A stretch of 13,127 nt of DNA, from assembly GCA_019454865.1 (NCBI GenBank), contig JACFNJ010000052.1:1-13127 (forward strand), given 5' to 3'. The notes under the pieces were generated by a model. That model saw only the letters and a program-made list of their open reading frames with translations. It did no database searches and was not told where the DNA came from. Shown piece after piece: positions 1-6,405 of this stretch; the first letter of the stretch is position 1; every line of letters begins with the position of its first letter. This DNA is from Bacteroidia bacterium. Lineage in GTDB: Bacteria; Bacteroidota; Bacteroidia; UKL13-3. Both the position numbers and the translations under genes were made by a program.

Positions 1-672
1 AGCACATTGGTTAAGCATGTTTTTTAGCACATCAAGCTCTCTGTTTATTTCAATACGTAGCGCCTGAAATACTTGACTCCAGAATTTATAATCTTTAAAC
101 TTTGGTGCATACTTTATTAATACGTGTTTCAGGTCGGCTACTTTTTTAATTTCTTTACCGCTTCTGGCAGTTACTATTTGTTTTGCCATTGCACGGGCTT
201 GTTTCAATTCACCATACAAATACAAAATATCTGCTATTTCTTTTTCATTTGCATGTTGCAAAAAATACGCTGCTGTTTTACCCGTATTTTGATTCATTCG
301 CATATCCAATTCAGCATCGTCAAAGCGATAGCTAAATCCACGTTCATCCATATCAAACTGGTGAGAGGAAACTCCTAAATCTGCTAAAAGTCCATCAATT
401 GGTAGTAAGTCCTGATAGTGGATATGGTTTTTTAAATATTCAAAGTTTTGATCAATGAAAATTAATCTTTCGTCTTTAGGAATATTTTTTTTCGCATCTT
501 CATCTTGGTCAAATGCAATTAACTTTCCTTTATTGCTTAATTGTTGCAATATTGCTTTGCTATGACCTCCACCGCCAAAAGTAACATCTACATATACGCC
601 ATCCGGATTTATGTTAAGCGCATCCAAACACTCTTGCAACATTACCGGAACGTGGTAGTTGGTTTTAGTCAT
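1..672 (-). CDS. rsmH: 16S rRNA (cytosine(1402)-N4)-methyltransferase RsmH, C-terminus cut by window edge
   Basis: RsmH (MraW) uses SAM to N4-methylate C1402 in the decoding centre of 16S rRNA. The first 224 codons are present and run off the left edge; family members are about 300 residues, so roughly 75 are missing. Visible motifs are the SAM-binding loop VDVTFGGGGHS (residues 28-38), DLGVSSHQFD (98-107), ERGFSYR followed by LDMRM (about 110-126), and FQALRIEIN (202-210), all RsmH hallmarks. The ATG at 672-670 lies inside the end of mraZ, giving an 8-nt overlap (ATGACTAA) that implies translational coupling. The order mraZ-rsmH is the conserved head of the dcw division and cell-wall cluster, so ftsL, ftsI and mur genes probably follow to the left; that part is inference. 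Confidence 0.96.
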   Translation of the reverse strand, partial: MTKTNYHVPVMLQECLDALNINPDGVYVDVTFGGGGHSKAILQQLSNKGKLIAFDQDEDAKKNIPKDERLIFIDQNFEYLKNHIHYQDLLPIDGLLADLGVSSHQFDMDERGFSYRFDDAELDMRMNQNTGKTAAYFLQHANEKEIADILYLYGELKQARAMAKQIVTARSGKEIKKVADLKHVLIKYAPKFKDYKFWSQVFQALRIEINRELDVLKNMLNQCA

Positions 673-1132
673 CGCTTTTCCTTTCTCTTTTACTCATTAC
701 TTCTTCAGCCAATGCACTAAAATCTTCCGGTTCATTTTCTAACATCTGTTTATATGCAGCTTTGCTCCATATTTCTATTTTATTACCATAAGCAAGTAAT
801 ACCACTTCATTAGCACTTATTTCGGCATACTCTAACAAGTTTTTTGGTAGTAATACCCTGCTCGAACTATCCATTTCTAACTGGCTTGCTCCACGTAAAA
901 AATAGCGTTTAAATTCTCTTTCTTTTTTTATGTAGTCGCTTAGTTTATTTATCTCTTCTGCTATTGTGTCCCATTCATTTTTAGGATATAAAACACAGCA
1001 TTTTTCAAACCCTCTGTTTATAAAGAAAGTGTCTTTGGCAGCCTTGGGCAGTTGTTTTTTTAGGGCAGTAGGTATGATTAACCTTCCCTTGGCATCCAAT
1101 TTACATTCATATTCTCCGTGTAGCTGCGACAA
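665..1132 (-). CDS. mraZ: Transcriptional regulator MraZ
   Basis: MraZ is an AbrB-like DNA-binding protein that forms ring oligomers and represses its own dcw operon in bacteria where it has been studied. The 155-residue product fits the family. It begins MSQLHGEYECKLDAKGRLII, and a second copy of the fold carries LEMDSSSRVLLPKNLLEYA (about residues 85-103); the paired D-x-x-(G/S)-R-(L/V) motifs are the MraZ signature. The start chosen is TTG (1132-1130), because homologues begin only a few residues before the GEYECKLDAKGR motif. No in-frame ATG lies between the upstream stop (1162-1160) and that motif; an ATT directly before the TTG is a less likely alternative. The stop overlaps the rsmH start by 8 nt. 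Three MraZ boxes sit 40-64 nt upstream of the start. Confidence 0.95.
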   Translation of the reverse strand: MSQLHGEYECKLDAKGRLIIPTALKKQLPKAAKDTFFINRGFEKCCVLYPKNEWDTIAEEINKLSDYIKKEREFKRYFLRGASQLEMDSSSRVLLPKNLLEYAEISANEVVLLAYGNKIEIWSKAAYKQMLENEPEDFSALAEEVMSKRERKSDD

Positions 1133-1159
1133 AATTTTCTTTTTTAAAACACCGCTAAA

Positions 1160-1167
1160 CTAAATTA
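1160..1167 (-). promoter_or_regulatory. Candidate -7 element for mraZ
   Basis: Minus-strand TAATTTAG matches the Bacteroidota -7 consensus TAnnTTTG at all but one fixed position. It lies 27 nt before the mraZ TTG start. No clear TTTG -33 element is seen because the expected position falls within the MraZ boxes. This is a weak call, supported mainly by its position relative to the operator. Confidence 0.3.
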
Positions 1168-1171
1168 AAAA

Positions 1172-1196
1172 ATCCACTTTTCTCCACTTTCCCCCA
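1172..1196 (-). promoter_or_regulatory. MraZ operator: three TGGnn boxes with 10-bp spacing
   Basis: Read on the minus strand, the boxes are TGGGG (1196-1192), TGGAG (1186-1182) and TGGAT (1176-1172), each separated by exactly 5 nt. The surrounding heptamer AAAGTGG is therefore repeated three times with a 10-bp period, one helical turn. This matches the known MraZ site architecture of TGGGN repeats with 5-nt spacers upstream of mraZ. The boxes lie 40-64 nt before the mraZ start and would overlap the -33 region of the candidate promoter at 1167-1160, consistent with autorepression. Confidence 0.85.
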
Positions 1197-1205
1197 CTTT
1201 TGTGG
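1194..1205. repeat. Palindrome CCACTTTTGTGG joining the outer MraZ box to an inverted half-site
   Basis: The distal MraZ box is followed by an inverted copy of its core, giving the perfect 4-bp inverted repeat CCAC-TTTT-GTGG. On the plus strand the inverted copy reads TGGAT (1203-1207), identical to the box nearest mraZ but pointing toward gldA. Whether MraZ or another protein binds it cannot be told from sequence. Confidence 0.6.
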
Positions 1206-1417
1206 ATAAATTGTGATTTATATATTCTGTTTTGGGATGAAATGCATTGAATAGTAAATAGATATATAACAGTTAGAAAATTTGTATTTTCAGCCTTATT
1301 TGAAAATCTTCTATTCTCAATCCAAGATTCTAAATGCGACTTTTGATGTAATTCTTAGATACGTGTTCAATTATGAATCAATCTGTTTTTCGTTATGTTC
1401 CTTAAGTTCCTTTTATT

Positions 1418-1425
1418 TATTTTCG
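1418..1425 (+). promoter_or_regulatory. Candidate -7 element for the gldAFG operon
   Basis: TATTTTCG matches TAnnTTTG with one mismatch and ends 18 nt before the gldA ATG, about the same spacing as the perfect -7 elements of birA (19 nt) and rsfS (21 nt) in this window. No good -33 TTTG is visible at the right distance, so this remains tentative. Confidence 0.3.
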
Positions 1426-1443
1426 CTGACTTTAAATAAAGAG

Positions 1444-2349
1444 ATGAGCATACAGGTAAATAATCTTACCAAAATATATGGAAGCCAACATGCATTAGAT
1501 AAAATATCTTTTGAAGCTAAACAGGGCGAAATACTCGGTTTTCTTGGTCCAAACGGTGCAGGTAAATCTACAACCATGAAAATACTTACCGGATATATTC
1601 CTCAAACCAGTGGTGAGGCACGTGTTTGTGGTTTTGATGTAACAACGCAAACTATGGAGGTAAAAAAGAATATCGGCTACTTGCCTGAACTTAACCCATT
1701 ATATACAGATATGTATGTTAAGGAATATTTATTGTTTAGTGCAGATGCGCAAGGATTATTTAAACAAAAAAATCAATTGGTGGATGAAATGATAGAACGC
1801 GTAGGATTAACCATTGAGCGAAAAAAACGAATTGGTCAATTGAGTAAGGGATATAAGCAACGTGTAGGGTTAGCTCAAGCTATGTTGCATAACCCAAAGG
1901 TGTTGATTTTGGATGAACCTACTTCCGGTCTTGATCCTAATCAAGTAGTAGAAATTAGAAATTTGATAAAAGAAATAGGAAAAGATAAAACGGTTTTACT
2001 TTCTACACATATTATGCAAGAAGTAGAAAGCATGTGCAATAGAGTTATAATTATAAATAAAGGTAAAATTGTAGCCGATGATAAAATAAATGCACTGCAA
2101 CAGCAAAGCGGAAAAGACTTTACCATTGTTGTTGAGTTCAAGACAGAAGTAAATATTGATGTAATTAAAAACATAACTGGAGTAAAGCAAATAAAACATT
2201 CCGGAAATAAATACATACTTAAAGCAGCAACCGATGTTCGTGAGCAACTGTCAATATTGGCAGCCCAAAAAGGTTGGATTCTACTTTCAATGTCATTAGA
2301 AGAAGATTCGTTAGAAACGGTTTTCCAAAAACTAACAGGGAAAAAATAA
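1444..2349 (+). CDS. gldA: ABC transporter ATP-binding protein, GldA type
   Basis: This is the cytoplasmic ATPase of an ABC-2 type transporter, 301 residues. Its motifs are in order: Walker A GPNGAGKST (35-43), signature LSKGYKQR (133-140), Walker B VLILDEP (153-159), a D-loop SGLD, and the H-loop histidine in STHIM (H189). At the Q-loop position the sequence reads GYLPELNPLY, with Glu where many ABC ATPases have Gln. I chose the ATG at 1444 because MSIQVNNLTKIYG is the normal start of this family; an in-frame extension to 1282 has no family resemblance. GldA works with GldF and GldG, and all three were identified through gliding-defective Flavobacterium johnsoniae mutants; the substrate is unknown. 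gldF follows after 2 nt, so the subunits are surely co-transcribed. Confidence 0.93.
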   Translation: MSIQVNNLTKIYGSQHALDKISFEAKQGEILGFLGPNGAGKSTTMKILTGYIPQTSGEARVCGFDVTTQTMEVKKNIGYLPELNPLYTDMYVKEYLLFSADAQGLFKQKNQLVDEMIERVGLTIERKKRIGQLSKGYKQRVGLAQAMLHNPKVLILDEPTSGLDPNQVVEIRNLIKEIGKDKTVLLSTHIMQEVESMCNRVIIINKGKIVADDKINALQQQSGKDFTIVVEFKTEVNIDVIKNITGVKQIKHSGNKYILKAATDVREQLSILAAQKGWILLSMSLEEDSLETVFQKLTGKK

Positions 2350-2351
2350 TT

Positions 2352-3080
2352 ATGTACGTAATACTAAAAAAAGAAATTCGTTCATTCCTTAGTTCACTTA
2401 TAGCGTATGTAGTAATTGCTGTGTTTTTAGTGGCTATAGGATTGTTTATGTGGGTGCTTCCTGAGTATAATATATTTGATATGGGATATGCAAATATGGA
2501 TACACTTTTTGGTATGGCTCCTTGGGTATTTGTGTTTTTAATTTCGGCAATTACAATGCGTAGTTTTAGTGAAGAAAAAAAGAGTGGAACAATTGAAATA
2601 TTAACAACAAAACCAATTACCGATACACAAATAATTTTAGGTAAATTTTTTGCCGGAGTTATTTTAGTCTTATTCTCACTATTACCTACCTTATTGTATT
2701 TTTATACTGTTTATCAATTGGGCACACCGGTAGGTAATATTGATATAGGTGCAACCTGGGGTTCATACATTGGTTTGTTTTTTTTAGCGAGTTGTTTTGT
2801 TGCAATAGGGATTTTTGCTTCAGTAATTACTGATAATCAAATTGTGTCATTTATTGTAAGTATGTTTTTGTGTTATAGCTTCTATGCTTTGTTTGATATG
2901 TTTGCAAATTTTAATTTACTCGGAACTTTTGATAGTGTAGTTGCATCATTAGGCATTAAAGCACATTATGACTCAATGAGTAGGGGAGTAGTAGATAGTA
3001 GAGATTTACTGTATTTTTTAAGTTTAATAGTTTCGTTTTTGTGGGCAACAAAAACAATTTTTGGTTCACGTAAATGGTAA
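2352..3080 (+). CDS. gldF: ABC-2 type transporter permease, GldF type
   Basis: This is the membrane subunit partnering GldA, 242 residues, close to the usual GldF size. About six hydrophobic segments are visible, near residues 12-36, 55-70, 98-121, 137-159, 164-184 and 217-235. The conserved cytoplasmic stretch SFSEEKKSGTIEILTTKPIT (71-90), between the second and third helices, is typical of ABC-2 permeases of this group and likely contacts the ATPase. The ATG at 2352 lies 2 nt after the gldA stop; the open frame back to 2274 lies within gldA and is not used. gldG begins 1 nt after this stop. The transported substrate cannot be deduced. Confidence 0.92.
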   Translation: MYVILKKEIRSFLSSLIAYVVIAVFLVAIGLFMWVLPEYNIFDMGYANMDTLFGMAPWVFVFLISAITMRSFSEEKKSGTIEILTTKPITDTQIILGKFFAGVILVLFSLLPTLLYFYTVYQLGTPVGNIDIGATWGSYIGLFFLASCFVAIGIFASVITDNQIVSFIVSMFLCYSFYALFDMFANFNLLGTFDSVVASLGIKAHYDSMSRGVVDSRDLLYFLSLIVSFLWATKTIFGSRKW

Positions 3081-3081
3081 T

Positions 3082-4791
3082 ATGAAAGTGAAAGAGAAAA
3101 TGAAAAAACGAAATTTTAAAATACAAGCCATAACTGAACTTGGTTTGGTAATAGCTATTTTAATAGTATTGAATTTAATATTAACTAATTATTTTTTTAG
3201 AATTGATTTAACTTCAGAAAAACGCTATTCATTATCACCAAATACAATAAAACTAATTAAAAAGGTAGATGATGTAATGTATGTTAAAGTTTATCTGGAA
3301 GGAGAATTTCCGGCAGGTTTCAAGCGCTTGCGTCAATCAACAAAAGAAATGTTAGATGAGTTTGTTGCATACTCAGGTGGTAAATTAGAGTATGAGTTTA
3401 TTGACCCATTTGAAGGGGCTGATTTGAAAAAAGCAAACGATATAATTCGTGAATTGGGTGATAAAGGATTGCAACCTACAAATGTGCAGATAAAAAAAGA
3501 TGATGAATCTACGCAAAAGCTCATAGTACCCGGTGCAATTTTTTATTATAAAGGCAAAGAATATCCGGTTAATTTACTGAAAGCACAATTTGGTCAGTCG
3601 CCAGAAACTGTAATTAATGAATCCATTGAATTGATGGAATATGAATTGGCAAATGTATTGCGCAAAAGTGTTGCAACCAGTGCCAAGCAAGTTGCATTTA
3701 TTGATGATAATGGCGAATTGGATAAGTGGGATGTGGCAGATGCTTCGCAAGAATTAAAACAATTTTATAGTGTAACTCGTATTCCACTTGCATTGCAAAC
3801 TCCTGAAAGTTTAGGGAAAAATGATGCATTAATTATAGCTAAGCCCACTACGGCATTTACTGAATATGAAAAATTTTTATTGGATCAGTTTGTAATGCAC
3901 GGAGGTAATATTTTGTGGTTACTTGAAACACAAATAGCAGATATGGATAGCTTAAACAAAAGCCCGCTTTTTATGACAGGAAGTTATGAGTTAAACTTAG
4001 ACGACATGTTATTTAAGTGGGGGGTTCGTATTCATGCCGGTTTGGTGCAGGATTTACAATGCAATGCAATTCCAATATTAAGCACAATGCGCAATGGTAA
4101 TCCACAGCAGAAACTTTTGCCTTGGATGTTTTTTCCGGTTGCTGCACCTCCTGCTCAAAATGCACACATAATTGTAAAAGGAATTGATCCGGTGTTTTTT
4201 CAATTTGTAAGTGGATTAGATACAACGGCTAATAAAGATGTAAAGAAAACGGTTTTATTATACTCATCTCCTTATTCACGGTCTGTACCTGCACCCGTAC
4301 AAGTTGATTTGAACTTAGCTCGTGTACAACCCGACCCTTCCATGTTTAATCAAGGGTCAATTCCAATTGCAGTACTTTTAGAAGGTAGGTTCAATTCGTT
4401 GTTTCAATACCGACCGGGAGCAAGGCCTAATGCACTTCCGTATAAAGAGTTCATTGAAAATGGAAAAATGATTGTGGTATCTGATGGTGATGTAATACGA
4501 AACCAAAGAAAACAATCAACCGGAGAAATTTTCCCATTAGGGTATGATCGTTATACTAATCAGCAATTCGGTAACAAACGTTTTATCCTAAATTGCATGG
4601 ATTATTTGTGCGATGATAGCGGTATAATAGAAGTGCGTGCAAAAGAAATTAAGTTACGTCTTTTGGATAAAGGGAAACTTAAATCAGAAAGAACAAAATG
4701 GCAATTAATTAATATGGTAGCTCCGCTTTTGTTGTTAGTTGTTTTTGGTGGAATTAATAAATGGTATAGAAATAGAAAATACGCTGCATAA
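3082..4791 (+). CDS. gldG: Gliding motility-associated ABC transporter substrate-binding protein GldG
   Basis: GldG is a membrane-anchored auxiliary subunit of the GldAFG transporter, 569 residues. It has one N-terminal membrane segment (about 18-40) and one near the C-terminus (about 543-558), with a large extracytoplasmic body between. After the first helix comes FRIDLTSEKRYSLSPNT, the conserved opening of the GldG family, then a region resembling the sugar-binding/IFT52-like fold of ABC-2 accessory proteins (VYLEGEFPAGFKRLR). The ATG at 3082 sits 1 nt after gldF; a second in-frame ATG at 3100, giving MKKRNFKIQ, is an equally plausible start. The family name says substrate-binding, but a bound substrate has not been established. 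A DUF4340-type gene follows after 2 nt. Confidence 0.92.
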   Translation: MKVKEKMKKRNFKIQAITELGLVIAILIVLNLILTNYFFRIDLTSEKRYSLSPNTIKLIKKVDDVMYVKVYLEGEFPAGFKRLRQSTKEMLDEFVAYSGGKLEYEFIDPFEGADLKKANDIIRELGDKGLQPTNVQIKKDDESTQKLIVPGAIFYYKGKEYPVNLLKAQFGQSPETVINESIELMEYELANVLRKSVATSAKQVAFIDDNGELDKWDVADASQELKQFYSVTRIPLALQTPESLGKNDALIIAKPTTAFTEYEKFLLDQFVMHGGNILWLLETQIADMDSLNKSPLFMTGSYELNLDDMLFKWGVRIHAGLVQDLQCNAIPILSTMRNGNPQQKLLPWMFFPVAAPPAQNAHIIVKGIDPVFFQFVSGLDTTANKDVKKTVLLYSSPYSRSVPAPVQVDLNLARVQPDPSMFNQGSIPIAVLLEGRFNSLFQYRPGARPNALPYKEFIENGKMIVVSDGDVIRNQRKQSTGEIFPLGYDRYTNQQFGNKRFILNCMDYLCDDSGIIEVRAKEIKLRLLDKGKLKSERTKWQLINMVAPLLLLVVFGGINKWYRNRKYAA

Positions 4792-4793
4792 TT

Positions 4794-5798
4794 ATGAATA
4801 AAAGAGTTATTGTATTACTTGTATTGTTAGTACTTGCAATTGGATTTTATTACTTCTATACGCGTAAGCCATTGCGTACATTCTCTACTGATTATTCCGA
4901 TTTCTCTATTACCGACACAGCATCCATCGAAAAAATATTTTTGGCCAGTGCAAGAGGCAAGCAAGTATTGCTTACAAGGATAAATAGTAAATGGTTGGTT
5001 AATGAAAAAATTCCGGCCGATGAAAGAAAAGTAAACTTATTGCTTCAAACCATGCACGACATTAAAATGCGTAATCCGATAAGTGAAAAAGAATACAATA
5101 CAGTAATAAAGGAGCTTACTGCATCGGGTATTAAAGTAGAATTTTACACAAAGAATAAATTACTAAAAACAATTTATGTAGGCCAAGAAACAAACGATAA
5201 GGTGGGAACATACATGATGTTGGATGGTGCACCTACTCCATTTGTTACGCATATACCGGGTTTTGTAGGATATATGACACCGCGTTTTCCTACCGAAGCA
5301 ATAAAGTGGAAATCTAAATTGATTTTTGATGTTGCAATAGATGAAATTAAACAAGTAGGTGTTACATTTCCACAAAATCCTGATGAATCGTTTGTAATAG
5401 AAAATGCTGCTCAGCCAGTCTTAAAAAATAATTCAGGCATTAATGTAACTGCAAGTAATAATTACCTTAAATTCTATTTGTCATCTTTTGTACAAATGTA
5501 TGGCGAAGCTTATGATGATTTGTACACCAAAGTGCAACAAGACTCCATAGCAAAATTACCTGCATATTGTGTTATTGATTTGCAAAGAAAAAATGGGGAA
5601 CAAATAGCACTTTCCTTACACACAAAAAAGATAGACCAACGAACCAAAGAAAGATACGATGAAAAAGGTAATGAGTTGGAAATAGATGCTGAAAAGTATT
5701 ATGGCTTTGTATCAGGCGAACCTGACATGATTTATGTGCAGCAATACAATTTTGGAAGAATAATCAAGCGCTTATCCGAAATAAAATTGATGCGATAA
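4794..5798 (+). CDS. Membrane-anchored extracytoplasmic protein, DUF4340 type, fourth gene of the gld operon
   Basis: This 334-residue protein has a single N-terminal signal-anchor helix (residues 4-22) followed by a soluble extracytoplasmic domain. Features typical of DUF4340 proteins are visible: a region around residues 45-95 predicting short beta hairpins, with an interaction surface such as KWLVNEKIPADERKVNLLL, then VYVGQET-like and TYMMLDGAPTPFV segments that resemble a tandem repeat unit. I recognise the family from these patterns, not from a search. In other phyla DUF4340 proteins are encoded beside ABC-2 transporters and GldG-like proteins, so I infer it is a fourth component of the GldAFG complex, probably pairing with GldG outside the membrane. 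Its ATG lies 2 nt after gldG. It converges on rsfS with 18 nt between the stop codons. Confidence 0.8.
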   Translation: MNKRVIVLLVLLVLAIGFYYFYTRKPLRTFSTDYSDFSITDTASIEKIFLASARGKQVLLTRINSKWLVNEKIPADERKVNLLLQTMHDIKMRNPISEKEYNTVIKELTASGIKVEFYTKNKLLKTIYVGQETNDKVGTYMMLDGAPTPFVTHIPGFVGYMTPRFPTEAIKWKSKLIFDVAIDEIKQVGVTFPQNPDESFVIENAAQPVLKNNSGINVTASNNYLKFYLSSFVQMYGEAYDDLYTKVQQDSIAKLPAYCVIDLQRKNGEQIALSLHTKKIDQRTKERYDEKGNELEIDAEKYYGFVSGEPDMIYVQQYNFGRIIKRLSEIKLMR

Positions 5799-5816
5799 AT
5801 AAACTTTGAATAAAAT

Positions 5817-6368
5817 TTATTTGCCTACAAAAGGTACATCTGCTGCATCACCCCACAACTCTTCTACAGCATAAAACTCCCGCTTTTCACGTTGAAAAAC
5901 ATGTGCAACCACATCAATATAATCCAACAATACCCATTCTAGATTTTCAAAACCTTCTTTGTGCCAAGGTTTCTCGTCTAATATTTTTATAGTTTCTTCT
6001 TCAGCACTATTAGCAATTGCCTCAACTTGCTTGTCGCTTTCTGCATGGCTTATAACAAAAAAATCAGCACTGGCTCCTTTTACATTACGCATATCCAATA
6101 TTTTTATGTTTTCTGCTTTTTTCTCGTACATGCCTTGCGCTATACACAATGCTAAAAACTTGGCATCTTCCATTGTTGTTGGCTTCGATGCTCTGGCAGG
6201 GCGCGAAACTTTAGTTTTAGTAGCGGATTTTGTTTTTTTTGTTTCTTTACTCAGCTTCTTTACTTCATTTTCTATATCAGCATCTGTTTTAGATGTTTTA
6301 GCAACTTTTTTTGAAGCTGTTTTTCCGGTTGATTTTACTGGAGTTTTTTTTGCTGGTGTTTTTGCCAT
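5817..6368 (-). CDS. rsfS: Ribosomal silencing factor RsfS with a lysine-rich N-terminal extension
   Basis: RsfS (Iojap family) binds protein uL14 on the 50S subunit and blocks 30S joining, slowing translation when nutrients are short. The conserved domain spans about residues 66-176, with NIKILDMRN, ADFFVISHAESDKQVEAIA, EKPWHKEGFENLEWVLLDYIDVVAHVF (131-158) and EFYAVEELW. Residues 1-65 are an Ala/Lys/Thr-rich basic tail (AKKTPVKSTGKTASKK and similar), predicted disordered and histone H1-like, and absent from typical RsfS proteins of about 110-120 residues. An internal ATG (6173-6171) would give the normal size. I favour the upstream start at 6368 because a perfect -7 element lies just before it and the tail frame stays open and strongly biased to Lys/Ala. 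It diverges from birA. Confidence 0.93.
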   Translation of the reverse strand: MAKTPAKKTPVKSTGKTASKKVAKTSKTDADIENEVKKLSKETKKTKSATKTKVSRPARASKPTTMEDAKFLALCIAQGMYEKKAENIKILDMRNVKGASADFFVISHAESDKQVEAIANSAEEETIKILDEKPWHKEGFENLEWVLLDYIDVVAHVFQREKREFYAVEELWGDAADVPFVGK

Positions 6369-6378
6369 TTTGGTTTAA

Positions 6379-6386
6379 TAACTTTG
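6379..6386 (+). promoter_or_regulatory. -7 element of the birA promoter
   Basis: TAACTTTG matches the Bacteroidota consensus TAnnTTTG at every fixed position and ends 19 nt before the birA ATG, predicting a leader of about 13 nt. A convincing TTTG -33 element is not seen at the usual 19-21 bp distance; TTTTTG at 6359-6364 is too close. It forms one arm of the rsfS/birA palindrome. Confidence 0.6.
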
Positions 6387-6389
6387 AAG

Positions 6390-6397
6390 CAAAGGTA
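6390..6397 (-). promoter_or_regulatory. -7 element of the rsfS promoter
   Basis: The minus strand reads TACCTTTG, a perfect TAnnTTTG match ending 21 nt before the rsfS ATG at 6368. It supports the long form of RsfS. The -33 region would fall inside the birA coding start, where only a weak TTTA (6416-6413) is visible. It is separated by just 3 bp from the oppositely oriented birA element. Confidence 0.6.
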
Positions 6398-6405
6398 ATG
6401 TTTTA

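Larger units (their letters stand above)
1133..1443. other. Divergent intergenic region between mraZ and gldA
   Basis: This 311-base AT-rich gap separates the divergent mraZ and gldA transcription units. The mraZ-proximal third holds the phased MraZ boxes and a weak -7-like element. The remainder, about 1208-1443, shows no convincing gene. The gldA frame is open back to 1282, but the encoded extension resembles no ABC ATPase N-terminus and is Ser/Phe/Tyr-rich, as expected of translated AT-rich noncoding DNA. A weak -7-like TATTTTCG lies 18 nt before gldA. The heptamer ATAACAG at 1266-1272 also occurs twice upstream of ispH. Confidence 0.7.

Noticed and set aside
1282..1443. In-frame 54-codon extension of gldA upstream of the ATG at 1444
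   Set aside because: The extension looks like translated AT-rich noncoding DNA, and the ABC ATPase family starts at MSIQVNNLTKIYG. No Walker or membrane feature is added.
5797..5822. Inverted repeat AAATAAA/TTTATTT between the DUF4340-type gene and rsfS as a terminator
   Set aside because: The 7-bp stem is entirely A-T with a 12-nt loop, too weak to separate from chance in such AT-rich sequence.
6171..6368. Poly-T and A/T-rich low-complexity DNA in the rsfS 5' part as a noncoding repeat
   Set aside because: On the minus strand it encodes the Lys-rich RsfS tail in one continuous frame with a promoter upstream, so it is coding.
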